Source of the DNA: an uncultured Erythrobacter sp.
GTDB taxonomy: Bacteria; Pseudomonadota; Alphaproteobacteria; Sphingomonadales; Sphingomonadaceae
DNA length: 64,000 nt
Assembly (NCBI RefSeq): GCF_947499705.1
Contig: NZ_CANMPJ010000001.1
Span: forward strand, 2,019,501 to 2,083,500
Direction: 5' to 3'
Translations under genes and position numbers: made by a program
Shown here: one piece after another, positions 17,713-26,559 of the stretch
Position numbering within the stretch: position 1 is the stretch's first letter
How the letters are laid out: each line of letters begins with the position of its first letter
The notes under the pieces: model-generated
The model's database searches: none
Told to the model about the DNA's origin: nothing
What the model saw: the letters and a program-made list of their open reading frames with translations, nothing else

Positions 17713-17804
17713 TTTGCCAACACGAAACGCCTTTTCGATGGGATTCAGTTTTCAAAGAGCATCACTGTGATGCCATCGGATTGGGCCTGTAGGAAAGCGT
17801 CGCT

Positions 17805-18215
17805 TCAGCCCGCTTCGTCCTCTTCACCCAGATCTCGCGCCACTTTAGGATCGCGCAGCAGCGCCTCGATCCGATCGGCTTCCTCGAAACTCTCATCCTT
17901 GCGAAACTTGAGCTTGGGCGCGAATTTCAGTCCGAGCCGCTTGGCGACTTCGCGCTGGAGATAGGCGGTGTTCTGGCGCAGCGCCTGCACCACATCGTCT
18001 TCATCGGCCCCGAGCAGCGGCTTAACATAGGCAGTGGCATTGCGCAGGTCCGGCGTCATCCGCACTTCGGTAACGGCAATGTTGGCGGCGCTGACGATGT
18101 CGTCATGCACTTCCTGCCGCGCCAGCAATTCGCTCAGGATATGCCGCACCCGCTCGCCGACTTTCAGGACGCGGACCGAATGCTGTTCGGCGGAATAAGG
18201 ATCGCGTTTGGCCAT
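17805..18215 (-). CDS. rbfA: 30S ribosome-binding factor A
   Basis: Cold-shock ribosome assembly factor that binds the 5' end region of 16S rRNA during late 30S maturation. The 136-residue protein has the KH-like core: [19 protein letters not shown], then [20 protein letters not shown] and [19 protein letters not shown]. An acidic tail follows. AAGGAACCC precedes the ATG at 18215. It is last in a minus-strand run from rimP and infB, separated from infB by four or five small genes. truB and rpsO, its usual neighbours, lie 16.5 kb further along the same strand. Confidence 0.95.
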   Translation of the reverse strand: MAKRDPYSAEQHSVRVLKVGERVRHILSELLARQEVHDDIVSAANIAVTEVRMTPDLRNATAYVKPLLGADEDDVVQALRQNTAYLQREVAKRLGLKFAPKLKFRKDESFEEADRIEALLRDPKVARDLGEEDEAG

Positions 18216-18233
18216 CAGGGTTCCTTAATCCTC

Positions 18234-18779
18234 TCAGGCCATCTTCGAAATGATATTCTTGAGTGAGTTCATATTGCGCGCGGTACCTTTGCAACCGAGC
18301 CTGCGCTCAAGGAACTTGCTCGACAGGTCCGATACACCGACACCGTGCACATAATCGAGATACAGCACGCGGTCGCCGAGCGCGAGACGCTCGCTGCCCT
18401 TTGTACTGTGCTCTTCCAGCAGCGCATCGAACCGAGCTTGATCCGGCTGCTGGCTCAGGAAGATCGAATGCACCATCTTGTCCGATCCATGTTCCGGACC
18501 AGTGCCATGAAACGGATTGTCATCGACCGCAGTCTGCACCTGTTCCTTTGTGCGAACCATCACGCAGCTATTGAACTTGAAGCGATCGGCAAGCACACGC
18601 TCCAACTGCTTTTCGATATACACCGGGTCGCGTTCATCCGAGAGGATCAGATTGCCGCTCGCCGCGACGGTGACGAGTTCCTTGAAACCTTCCTCGGCAA
18701 AGGCAGCCTTAAGATCGACCATCTTCACCCGGTTGCCGCCGATATTGATGCTGCCGAGCAGAGCGAGAAGACGGGCCAC
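18234..18779 (-). CDS. DUF1697 domain-containing protein
   Basis: A 181-residue cytoplasmic protein opening with LLALLGSINIGGNRVKMVDL, the typical DUF1697 beginning (most members read LLRGINVGG). The later DRVLYLDYVHGVGVSDLSSK region and the terminal GTARNMNSLKNI block also match. The biochemical role of the family is not established. Translation starts at a GTG (18777-18779) that shares one base with the stop of the preceding thioesterase gene, so the genes are probably coupled. rbfA follows after 18 bases. Confidence 0.85.
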   Translation of the reverse strand: MARLLALLGSINIGGNRVKMVDLKAAFAEEGFKELVTVAASGNLILSDERDPVYIEKQLERVLADRFKFNSCVMVRTKEQVQTAVDDNPFHGTGPEHGSDKMVHSIFLSQQPDQARFDALLEEHSTKGSERLALGDRVLYLDYVHGVGVSDLSSKFLERRLGCKGTARNMNSLKNIISKMA

Positions 18780-19210
18780 TATCTCGGCTCCAGATCTGCC
18801 CCGGTCGGGCGCGGGGTCGGGATGTTAGTGGAGGTTGCACGGGCCAGCACTTCGCCATCTTCGCTTAGCAATTCGCCTTCGAGATAGATCACGCGGCGGC
18901 CGGCTTTCACCACCCGGCCCGTGCCGATGATCGGACCTTCACGGACGGGTTTGAGCAGCGACATGGAAAATTCGAGCGTCAGCGGCGCAAGCTCACCATC
19001 GGTCGACAGGACATGCGCATAGCCCATGACATCGTCGAGATAACCGCCGACCAAACCGCCCTGAACACCGCCGCGTGCCGTGATCATCTCGCGTTTGACG
19101 GTGAAGCGCATAGTCGCGGTTAGCGTGTCCGGATCCCAGGATTCGAACTCGGAGCCGAGCAAGGCGGTGTGCGGCGAGATATCAGAGGTGAGGAATATGT
19201 CGTCTCTCAT
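18779..19210 (-). CDS. PaaI-like hotdog thioesterase, copy 1
   Basis: A 143-residue single hotdog domain of the PaaI/YdiI-type acyl-CoA thioesterase group. The diagnostic helix region reads GGVQGGLVGGYLDDVMGYA, corresponding to the HGG-containing helix of PaaI but with Q in place of the histidine. It is about the same size as the next gene upstream and aligns to it along its length, so the two are tandem paralogues. ATGA overlap joins it to that gene. The substrate is not known; position inside the infB-rbfA interval gives no functional hint. Confidence 0.85.
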   Translation of the reverse strand: MRDDIFLTSDISPHTALLGSEFESWDPDTLTATMRFTVKREMITARGGVQGGLVGGYLDDVMGYAHVLSTDGELAPLTLEFSMSLLKPVREGPIIGTGRVVKAGRRVIYLEGELLSEDGEVLARATSTNIPTPRPTGADLEPR

Positions 19211-19632
19211 CCTTCCGCTCCCGGCACGGCGGTCGGCAAAGCAGTCGAACGCGCACGGGCGAGCAGCTTGCCATCCTCGTCGTAGAGTTCGCCTTCAAGA
19301 AACGCGACGCGGTTTCCAGCGCGCACAACACGGCCCTTGGCGATGATTGGCGCAAGCGGGACTATGCGCATGAAGGACAGGCTCATATCGAGATTAAGCG
19401 GTAGGCGCTGCTCGTCGGTCACTGCCAGCAAAGCGCCGCCCATCACCTCGTCGAGAAACCCCGCAATCAACCCGCCCTGCACCGCTCCACGCGGAGAGGC
19501 AAAGGACGGCGGCGGTGTGAAGCGCGTAGTGAGCTCGCCCTTGTCCGCGTCGAATGACACAAACTCGCTGCCCATCAACTCAGCCGAGGGCGAGCGCGGA
19601 CCTTCGTAGATTTTGGTCAAAACGAAAACCAA
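19207..19632 (-). CDS. PaaI-like hotdog thioesterase, copy 2
   Basis: A 141-residue hotdog-fold protein paralogous to the adjacent gene: GSEFVSFDADKGELTTRF aligns with GSEFESWDPDTLTATMRF, and RGAVQGGLIAGFLDEVMG with the equivalent helix. It probably hydrolyses acyl-CoA thioesters. The start is uncertain because no ATG precedes the conserved region: TTG at 19632 gives the length quoted, while TTG at 19620 would overlap the stop of the upstream 51-codon gene as TTGA, a coupling arrangement. The stop overlaps the next ATG as ATGA. Confidence 0.83.
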   Translation of the reverse strand: MVFVLTKIYEGPRSPSAELMGSEFVSFDADKGELTTRFTPPPSFASPRGAVQGGLIAGFLDEVMGGALLAVTDEQRLPLNLDMSLSFMRIVPLAPIIAKGRVVRAGNRVAFLEGELYDEDGKLLARARSTALPTAVPGAEG

Positions 19633-19772
19633 TCAGGAATGACAAGGAACCCAGCCGCGAGCACGAGCGGGATTGGCAGACAGCCACTCAGCCATGACAA
19701 GCAGCCGTCTGCTTCCTTGTCTCGTTTCTTAAACTCTTCTTCCTGATCGGCGCCCTCGGTCACAGCGTCCAT
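19617..19772 (-). CDS. small membrane protein, 51 residues, unknown
   Basis: An open frame of 51 codons between infB and the thioesterase pair, with an ATG at 19772 and a strong AAGGAG ribosome binding site five bases upstream. The N-terminal half is charged (DQEEEFKKRDKEAD) and the C-terminal half is a single hydrophobic segment (LPIPLVLAAGFLVIP) ending in WFSF. It begins 18 bases after the infB stop and its own stop overlaps the next gene, so it looks like a genuine operon member. It resembles no family known to me. Confidence 0.65.
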   Translation of the reverse strand: MDAVTEGADQEEEFKKRDKEADGCLSWLSGCLPIPLVLAAGFLVIPDWFSF

Positions 19773-19790
19773 CCCTGCTCCTTACGAAAC

Positions 19791-22319
19791 TCAAAGCGTC
19801 CGTTCACGCTCCTCGACTTCGAAGACTTCGAGGCTGTCGCCCGGCTGGATATCGTTGGTGTCTTCCAGCACGACGCCACATTCGAGGCCCGAGCGGACCT
19901 CGTCGACATCGTCCTTGAACCGCCGCAGTGATGCGATGGTGGTGGCCGACACGATGACATCTTCGCGGGTGAGACGCGCGAACAGGCCTTTGCGGATGAC
20001 GCCTTCGGTGACGAGCAGACCCGCCGCCTTGTCCTTCTTGCCGGACTTGAAGACTTCCTTGACCTCGGCGCGGCCAACAACGGTTTCGATCCGCTCCGGA
20101 CCAAGCTCACCGGCCATCTCCTTCGCGATCTCGTCGGTCAGGTGATAGATCACATCGTAATACATCATCCGAACGCCGTCGCGTTTCACCAGCTCACGTG
20201 CTTTCGCGTTAGGCCGGACATTGAAACCGATGATTGGAGCGTTCGACGCCGCAGCCAGTGTCACGTCGCTTTCGGTGATCGCACCAACGCCAGCGTGCAG
20301 CACGCGGACCTTGATCAGATCGTTCGAAAGGTTGTGCAGCGCGGTGTTGATCGCCTCAACCGACCCCTGCACATCGGCTTTCACCAGAACCGGAAATTCG
20401 ACTAGATCGCTGGCGAGGTTGTTGAACATCGTATCGAAGTTCGTCGGCGCCAGCGCGGTGCGCATTTCGGTCGCTTTCTCGCGGCGATAATCTGCCACTT
20501 CGCGAGCACGCTGTTCGTTCTCGACCACGGTCAGCTGATCGCCTGCCGACGGCACGCCGCCGAGGCCCAGGACCTCGACCGGCATGGACGGGCCAGCTTC
20601 CTTGATCTGCTTGCCCTGATCGTTGACGATTGCACGCACACGGCCACTCTCGGTGCCCACCACGAAAGTGTCGCCGCGCTTCAGCGTTCCGCGCGTGACA
20701 ATCACGCTGGCAACCGGTCCGCGGCCCTTATCGAGCTGCGCTTCGATCACGGTCGCATCGGCGTCGCGATCCGGACGTGCTTTGAGCTCGAGCAATTCGG
20801 CCTGCAGCGTGATGGCTTCGATCAGCTCGTCCAGACCCGTTTTCTTCATTGCCGAAATTTCGACATCCTGGACTTCGCCGGAAAGCTTTTCGACGATCAC
20901 TTCGTGTTCGAGCAAGCGGTTGCGGATGTTGTCCGGGTTCGCCTCTGGCTTGTCCATCTTGTTGATCGCGACGATCATCGGAACGCCAGCAGATTTGGTG
21001 TGATTGATGGCCTCGATCGTCTGCGGCATGATGCCGTCATCCGCCGCAACAACCAGCACCACGATATCGGTCACGTTCGCGCCGCGCTGACGCATTTCGG
21101 TGAATGCAGCGTGGCCCGGCGTGTCGAGGAAGGTAATCTTCTGCTTGTTCTTGGTGGTGATCTGGTAGCTGCCGATATGCTGGGTGATGCCGCCGGCCTC
21201 TCCCTTGGTCACATCGGTGCCGCGCAGAGCATCGAGCAGCGAGGTTTTGCCGTGATCGACATGGCCCATGATCGTGACGACCGGTGGGCGCTCTTTCAGC
21301 GTCTCTTCCGGATCGGTGTCCTCCGACGTGTCGATGTCGACATCGGCTTCGGAAACCTTCTCGATATTGTGGCCGAACTGTTCGACCAAAAGCTCCGCAG
21401 TGTCCTGATCAATCGTCTGATTGACCGTCACCATCATATCGAGATTGAACAGCTCTTTGACGAGGTCTGCGCCCTTCTCCCCCATCCGCTTGGCGAGTTC
21501 GCCCACGGTGATGGCTTCCGGCACGATGACATCGCGAACCTGCTTTTCACGCGGCTTCGACGAACCGCCGCCCTGCATCCGGCGTTCTTTTTCACGCGCA
21601 CGCTTGAGCGCGGCGAGTGACCGTGCCCGGCGACCCTCGTCTTCGTTGAGAGCCTTGGTGACGGTGAGCTTGCCCGAACGGCGTTTGTCCTTGCCTCCGC
21701 CTCCGGAAGCCTGGCGCTTGTCTTCTTTCTTCTTCTTCTCAGGGCGCTTGGGCTCGGGCCGGGCAACCGGTGTGAACTTGCGAGCGGCTGGTGCCGGGGT
21801 CGCATCCTGCTTGGCCGCTGGCGCAGCCTCTTCTGTCTCAGGCGCCGCTTCGGTTTCTGCTGTTTCGGTAGCAGCCTTGGCATCGGCTTCAGCCTGCTTG
21901 GCGGCTTCTTCCTCAGCCTTGCGATTTTCTTCCGCGCGCTTCTTCTCGTCTTCGACCGCCTGTTTGGCCTTTTGCTCGTCGCGCTTGCGTGCTTCTTCGG
22001 CAAGCTGAAGACGCTGCTCTTCCGCTTCGAGCTCAAGACGCTTCACGCGTTCTTGCGGCGTTTCGGCCGCCGGAGCAGGCTTCTTCGCCGCTGGAGCCGG
22101 TGCTGGCGCAGGGGCAGGTGCCGGTGTTGGTTCCGGCGCCGGTGCGGGCGCGGCCTCAGGCGCGGGCGTCTCACCCGGTTTAAGGAGCTTGCGGCGGCGC
22201 TTGACCTCAACCGCAACCTTGTTGGTGCGGCCGTGGCTAAAGGTCTGCTTGACCTCGCCCGGCTGAGCGCCCTTCAGGGTCAGCGGTTTACGGGTGCGTT
22301 TTTCTGTATCGTCGCTCAT
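19791..22319 (-). CDS. infB: translation initiation factor IF-2
   Basis: GTPase delivering initiator fMet-tRNA to the 30S subunit and promoting subunit joining. The 842-residue protein has the expected layout: an N-terminal IF2 associated region (RKPLTLKGAQPGEVKQTFSH), a long low-complexity Ala/Pro/Glu/Lys section to about residue 260, an IF2-N domain (AITVGELAKRMGEKGADLVK), the G domain with GHVDHGKT, DTPGHAAF and NKMDK, and beta-barrel domains. The C-terminus ends at LEVFEVEERERTL. It follows the ylxR gene by 17 bases. Confidence 0.97.
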   Translation of the reverse strand: MSDDTEKRTRKPLTLKGAQPGEVKQTFSHGRTNKVAVEVKRRRKLLKPGETPAPEAAPAPAPEPTPAPAPAPAPAPAAKKPAPAAETPQERVKRLELEAEEQRLQLAEEARKRDEQKAKQAVEDEKKRAEENRKAEEEAAKQAEADAKAATETAETEAAPETEEAAPAAKQDATPAPAARKFTPVARPEPKRPEKKKKEDKRQASGGGGKDKRRSGKLTVTKALNEDEGRRARSLAALKRAREKERRMQGGGSSKPREKQVRDVIVPEAITVGELAKRMGEKGADLVKELFNLDMMVTVNQTIDQDTAELLVEQFGHNIEKVSEADVDIDTSEDTDPEETLKERPPVVTIMGHVDHGKTSLLDALRGTDVTKGEAGGITQHIGSYQITTKNKQKITFLDTPGHAAFTEMRQRGANVTDIVVLVVAADDGIMPQTIEAINHTKSAGVPMIVAINKMDKPEANPDNIRNRLLEHEVIVEKLSGEVQDVEISAMKKTGLDELIEAITLQAELLELKARPDRDADATVIEAQLDKGRGPVASVIVTRGTLKRGDTFVVGTESGRVRAIVNDQGKQIKEAGPSMPVEVLGLGGVPSAGDQLTVVENEQRAREVADYRREKATEMRTALAPTNFDTMFNNLASDLVEFPVLVKADVQGSVEAINTALHNLSNDLIKVRVLHAGVGAITESDVTLAAASNAPIIGFNVRPNAKARELVKRDGVRMMYYDVIYHLTDEIAKEMAGELGPERIETVVGRAEVKEVFKSGKKDKAAGLLVTEGVIRKGLFARLTREDVIVSATTIASLRRFKDDVDEVRSGLECGVVLEDTNDIQPGDSLEVFEVEERERTL

Positions 22320-22336
22320 TCTAGCTCGTTAGTCCT

Positions 22337-23113
22337 TCAAGTATTCTCTACGTCGTCACCCGCCGTAGCGAGTGGGTCACCCGCATCGGGCTGGACAGGT
22401 TCGCCGGGATTGCTCCCAACAAAATTCGAAAGGCGGCTGATCGCCTGCCCCACTCGGTTGGCGGCCCTAAGGTCACCAGCATGGCCCGAAATGCCCAAGT
22501 GGACGACATTTTCGCGGCCCAATGCCACAGACAGAGCCGCGCGGTCCAGTGGTAACACCATGCCGCGATTGCCCGACCCTTCGGTTTCGGTCCCGACACG
22601 CCACGCCTGATCCAGCTTCTTGCGTCCATCTTCGCTGCTGTCGCTGGCATGCAGCAGCAACGCGATCCGGCCTGTGCGCGCCTGTTCTTCGATCCGGCTC
22701 GATCCGAGCACGACGTTACCAGCACGCAGTTCGAGACCCAGCCGATCGGTCAGCGCCCGAGCAAGCGCGCTGTGCACCTGATCCGGCAATTCATCCGAGT
22801 AGGAAAGCCCCACCTTGTCCGGCCCGCCTTTGAAAGCGCGCGCCAATGCCCCTTTGAATTGGCCATTGGCGATGGCGCTTTCAAGCGCAGCCCTGTCTGG
22901 CGCAATCCATGCCCCGCGTCCCGGTGCCTTGGCTCCGGGATCGGGCAGCACCAATCCATCCGGAGATACCGCCAACCGCACGAGGTCTTCGCGCAGGGCA
23001 GTCGCTCCGGAAAGGATGCAGCGCCGCTCGCTCCCGGAACCTTTGTTGGCCTTGGGGGAGTTGGCGTCTTCAGCGATGTCGGGCGTCAGGCGCTCATTGT
23101 GTGGAGTCCGCAT
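22337..23113 (-). CDS. YlxR-family RNA-binding protein fused to L7Ae-like domain
   Basis: A 258-residue protein between nusA and infB. The N-terminal part has the YlxR (DUF448) signature ERRCILSGATALREDLVRLA and PGRGAWIAPDRAALESA (roughly residues 30-95). The C-terminal part, AGNVVLGSSRIEEQARTGRI followed by ALLLHASDSSEDGRKKL, matches the ribosomal L7Ae-like fold seen in alphaproteobacterial members. The ATG at 23113 is inside the end of nusA (20-base overlap) and is preferred to the longer frame from 23203, which is antisense-quality sequence within nusA. It probably binds RNA; its exact role is unknown. Confidence 0.88.
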   Translation of the reverse strand: MRTPHNERLTPDIAEDANSPKANKGSGSERRCILSGATALREDLVRLAVSPDGLVLPDPGAKAPGRGAWIAPDRAALESAIANGQFKGALARAFKGGPDKVGLSYSDELPDQVHSALARALTDRLGLELRAGNVVLGSSRIEEQARTGRIALLLHASDSSEDGRKKLDQAWRVGTETEGSGNRGMVLPLDRAALSVALGRENVVHLGISGHAGDLRAANRVGQAISRLSNFVGSNPGEPVQPDAGDPLATAGDDVENT

Positions 23114-24797
23114 CAGCGGCCTCCTGCGTGTCGGTCGTCTCGGCAGGTGCCGGAGCTTCCTCTTCGTCTTCGGACCCCGATGGAGCCGACTGCGGCTCTT
23201 CATCTTCGAACCAATGTGCGCGGGCAGCCATGATTATCTCGTTGCCCTGCTCTTCAGAAAGTCCGTAATCGCCGAGCACACCGCCCTTGTCCTGCTCACG
23301 CTGCGGGGGACGCCGCATGGGCGGGCCATCGGCTGCAGCGTTGTTCCGGCGGCGCGGAGCTTCGCGCTTCTTGGCGATCAGTTCGTCGGTGGCAAGGTCG
23401 GCCAGATCGTCGAGCGTCTTGATACCTGCCTTGCCGAGCGTGACCAGCATCGCCTCATTGAGGTGCGGCATGGTGGCGAGATCGTCTTCAACACCCAGCT
23501 CACGACGAGCGGCACGGAAGGTTTCTTCCTGACGATCGAGCGCTTCGATCGCACGGCTCTGAAGCTCTTCAGCGAGCTCTTCGTCAAAACCTTCGATCGC
23601 CGCCAGTTCAGAGCGGTCGACATAGGCGACTTCTTCCAGCATCGCGAAGCCTTCTGCGACGAGCAGCTGCGATAGCGTTTCGTCGACGTCGAGCTCTTCT
23701 TCGAACATCTTCGAACGTTCGGCGAATTCCTTGGAGCGCTTCTCCGAAGCCTCTTCCTCGGTCATGATGTCGATCTGGTGACCAGTCAGCTGACTGGCGA
23801 GACGCACATTCTGACCGCGGCGACCGATGGCCAGCGACAGCTGATCATCCGGAACGACGACTTCGATCCGGCCCTCTTCTTCGTCGAGCACAACACGGGC
23901 AACGGTTGCCGGCTGCAATGCGTTCACGACGAAAGTCGCGGTGTCTTCCGACCAAGGGATGATGTCGATCTTTTCGCCCTGCAATTCCTGCACGACGGCC
24001 TGAACGCGGCTACCCTTCATGCCGACGCAGGCGCCGACCGGGTCGATCGAGCTGTCATGGCTGATCACGCCGATCTTGGCGCGCGAGCCTGGGTCGCGGG
24101 CAGCGGCCTTGATCTCAATAATGCCATCGTAAATCTCGGGCACTTCCTGCGCGAACAGCTTGCGCATGAAATCCGGCGCAGCACGGCTGAGGAAAATCTG
24201 TGGACCGCGATTGTTACGCTCAACCTTGGTGATCAGCGCGCGAATACGCTCGCCGACACGGGTCGCTTCACGCGGGATCTGCTGATCGCGGCGGATAACG
24301 CCTTCGGCGCGGCCGAGATTGACGATCACATGGCCGAACTCGACCGACTTGATCACGCCGGTGATGATTTCGCCCGCGCGGTCCTTGAACTCTTCGAACT
24401 GACGCTCACGCTCGGCATCACGGACCTTCTGGAAGATCACCTGCTTGGCGCTTTGCGCATCGATGCGGCCCAGATCGACCGGCGGCAGCGGATCGACGAT
24501 AAAGTCGCCAAGTGCCGCGCCTTCCTGAAGCTTGTTGGCCTGCTTCAGATCGACCTGCTTGAAGTAGTCTTCGACTTCCTCAACCACCTCGACCACTCGC
24601 CACAGCGTCAGATCGCCGGTCTGCGGATCGAGCTTCGCGCGAATGTCGTTCTCCGCACCGTAGCGGTTGCGCGCGCTTTTCTGGATCGCTTCTTCCATCG
24701 CTTCGATGACGATCGATTTATCGATCATCTTTTCGGAAGCGACAGCGTTTGCGATCGCGAGGAGTTCTGCCTTGTTGGCGGAAATGGCACTGGCCAT
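23094..24797 (-). CDS. nusA: transcription termination/antitermination protein NusA
   Basis: RNA polymerase-associated factor controlling pausing, termination and antitermination. The 567-residue protein has the N-terminal polymerase-binding domain (AELLAIANAVASEKMIDKSI), the S1 domain around ITGVIKSVEFGHVIVNLGRA, and KH domains containing ACVGMKGSRVQAVVQELQGE and LAIGRRGQNVRLASQLTG. Two acidic helix-hairpin-helix C-terminal repeats follow, then a Pro/Glu-rich tail. Its start shares one base with the rimP stop (TGATG), and its stop region overlaps ylxR. Confidence 0.97.
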   Translation of the reverse strand: MASAISANKAELLAIANAVASEKMIDKSIVIEAMEEAIQKSARNRYGAENDIRAKLDPQTGDLTLWRVVEVVEEVEDYFKQVDLKQANKLQEGAALGDFIVDPLPPVDLGRIDAQSAKQVIFQKVRDAERERQFEEFKDRAGEIITGVIKSVEFGHVIVNLGRAEGVIRRDQQIPREATRVGERIRALITKVERNNRGPQIFLSRAAPDFMRKLFAQEVPEIYDGIIEIKAAARDPGSRAKIGVISHDSSIDPVGACVGMKGSRVQAVVQELQGEKIDIIPWSEDTATFVVNALQPATVARVVLDEEEGRIEVVVPDDQLSLAIGRRGQNVRLASQLTGHQIDIMTEEEASEKRSKEFAERSKMFEEELDVDETLSQLLVAEGFAMLEEVAYVDRSELAAIEGFDEELAEELQSRAIEALDRQEETFRAARRELGVEDDLATMPHLNEAMLVTLGKAGIKTLDDLADLATDELIAKKREAPRRRNNAAADGPPMRRPPQREQDKGGVLGDYGLSEEQGNEIIMAARAHWFEDEEPQSAPSGSEDEEEAPAPAETTDTQEAADADSTQ

Positions 24798-25375
24798 CAG
24801 TCGTCTGCCTTTTCTTGAGTGTCTTCGAGTAATTCGTCGGCACCGCTTACGTCGAGCGGCTTAGTCGCGGCGATCAGCGCGTCTGTCAGGACGAGCTTAG
24901 CCGAGTGAATTTCGCTGCGAGGCAAGGATGCCTCGCCTGTTTTGGCATCTTTGATCGAAACCATGTCGCCTTCGATCCCAATGAGTTCGCCTTTGTATGT
25001 CCGCTGGCGCCCCGTCTCTTTGGCAAAGCCCTTGGCCATGACGATCCGCGCTTCGTGCCCGGCCCAGTCCGTGAAGTCCTTCTCACGCGTAAGAGGACGG
25101 TCGATACCGGGTGAGGAAACTTCCAGATGGTACGCGCCATCCACCAGCACTTCACCCGCTTCCTCGCGCGTATCCATCATCTCTGAGACGCGGCGCGACA
25201 ATTCAGCGCATTGCTCGATCACCAGCTGGCCCGTCGCCGGGTCTTCGGCCATGATCTGGAGCGCTTCACCACCGTCTCCCGCTTCGGATGGCATCATCTT
25301 CACGCGCACGAGATCAAAACCGAGCGCTTTCGCCTCGGGCTCAATCAATTCGGTCAGGCGTGCCAGATCGGCCAT
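24797..25375 (-). CDS. rimP: ribosome maturation factor RimP
   Basis: Assembly factor for the 30S subunit. The 192-residue protein carries LARLTELIEPEAKALGFDLV, the typical N-terminus, and EVLVDGAYHLEVSSPGIDRPL, the most conserved RimP block. The ATG at 25375 with a CTGGAG ribosome binding site is chosen over the longer frame from 25408. It is the first gene of the rimP-nusA-ylxR-infB series, so the 163 bases upstream likely hold the operon promoter. Confidence 0.95.
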   Translation of the reverse strand: MADLARLTELIEPEAKALGFDLVRVKMMPSEAGDGGEALQIMAEDPATGQLVIEQCAELSRRVSEMMDTREEAGEVLVDGAYHLEVSSPGIDRPLTREKDFTDWAGHEARIVMAKGFAKETGRQRTYKGELIGIEGDMVSIKDAKTGEASLPRSEIHSAKLVLTDALIAATKPLDVSGADELLEDTQEKADD

Positions 25376-25538
25376 CGTTCTCCAGTTTGCAGCAGCATGA
25401 AATGACAATGCTGTTTGGTACCGGCCCCTTGCGGCGCCAGCGCTTCAGTGTCTCGACGATGTCGGGATGAGTGGCAATTAGGCGCACTGCATCAATATGG
25501 CAAGTGGGTCTGACCGGATTAGGTCAAGAAACTGCGCT

Positions 25539-25928
25539 TCAGTATCCGCCTGTGATCCAATCGCGCGCGATCTGCCTGAAATCGCGGCGTTCCAGTTCGT
25601 CGAAATTCTCGGCCACCGTGCGGATGGCAAGCACTTGATCATGCGTCAGTGGCACTTCGAATTCGAGCGCATTGGTGCCTTTTTGGCTGCGAACCACATT
25701 GGCGAAGTGGTCTATGCTGGCGCATTGCAAAAACGCAGCGTCGCCAAGCGCCAGCGGATTTTCGAGACCCAAACGCGCTCCGGTTTGCGACAGATTCAGG
25801 ATGATACACGGCCGCGTTTCATAGATCGTCACAAGTTTGGCTGGCATCGAAAGCCGCAAACGGGCGGCCGCCCGGCGTCCGATAGTGTGCCGCGGCGTGC
25901 CGAGTGCTGAGGTGAAAGGGGCGTGCAT
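25539..25928 (-). CDS. PilZ domain-containing protein 1
   Basis: A 129-residue single PilZ domain. The cyclic-di-GMP-binding elements appear as RRAAARLRLSMPAKL (the RxxxR-type arginines) and NLSQTGARLGLENPL (in place of the DxSxxG motif, with N for D). It is a probable c-di-GMP receptor or degenerate relative. A second PilZ gene lies 69 bases upstream on the same strand, so they may be a duplicated pair. Targets unknown. Confidence 0.85.
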   Translation of the reverse strand: MHAPFTSALGTPRHTIGRRAAARLRLSMPAKLVTIYETRPCIILNLSQTGARLGLENPLALGDAAFLQCASIDHFANVVRSQKGTNALEFEVPLTHDQVLAIRTVAENFDELERRDFRQIARDWITGGY

Positions 25929-25997
25929 GGGTCATGACGGTAAGCAAACAGCCTGACCGCCACCCAAATGCATGGATACGCTTAATCCCTTAGCGGT

Positions 25998-26468
25998 TCA
26001 GATAGCCCGCTCGTCGTCACTTTCTCCGCTGACCCATTTTCGTGCGGTTTCGACCAGCGCGCGGCGTTCGCGCTCTTCGAAGTTTTCGTGATAGCGCCGG
26101 ATGTGCAGCACCATTTCGTCGCTTAGTTCTTCTTCAAAAGTCAGCGCATTGAGCCCGAATTCACCCCGGCTGACGATCACAAACTGATCGATCTTCCCGC
26201 ATTTCAGCACCGCGCCTTCGCCTTCGCGGAGTGATTCCAGGATCGCAATTTGCGCGCCTGTGCGCGACAGGTTCATGAGAATGCATTGATGCGTGCGCTC
26301 AACTGATACCAGCCGCGCCGGAAGGCTGAGCCGCAAACGTGGCGCGTTGCGTCTTCCGGTATTGGGTATGGATTCGCTCACCGTGTCGACCTGCGCGATC
26401 TCAGCCGAGGCGTCTGGCATGTCCCAAGCCATCTCCGCCTCCAAGGCTGCATTGTCGCGACCCGTCAT
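25998..26468 (-). CDS. PilZ domain-containing protein 2
   Basis: A 156-residue protein with a roughly 35-residue N-terminal extension and one PilZ domain. RRNAPRLRLSLPARLV and NLSRTGAQIAILESL give the two conserved binding elements, as in the adjacent paralogue, and MVLHIRRYHENFEERERRAL closes the domain. The ATG at 26468 is used; the upstream TTG at 26471 is also in frame. Its likely role is sensing cyclic di-GMP, which is inferred from the domain. Confidence 0.85.
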   Translation of the reverse strand: MTGRDNAALEAEMAWDMPDASAEIAQVDTVSESIPNTGRRNAPRLRLSLPARLVSVERTHQCILMNLSRTGAQIAILESLREGEGAVLKCGKIDQFVIVSRGEFGLNALTFEEELSDEMVLHIRRYHENFEERERRALVETARKWVSGESDDERAI

Positions 26469-26559
26469 CAAACTTACCGTTGAATTGCTATTGGCGCGAG
26501 GGACCGATTCGCGAGCAGCGAGTGGTCGATCTGGTGCTCAAGTCCTAGATGCATGGTTC

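Noticed and set aside
23778-24818. 346-codon open frame opposite nusA
   Set aside because: Opposite to a clear nusA with KH and S1 motifs; no ribosome binding site or known motif in the antisense frame.
25376-25538. A minus-strand frame upstream of rimP (about 48 codons from a GTG, reading ATHPDIVETLKRWRRKGP)
   Set aside because: It has amino acid composition that looks plausible, but there is no ATG, no ribosome binding site and a stop directly upstream, and its end overlaps the rimP start. More likely promoter and leader sequence of the operon.
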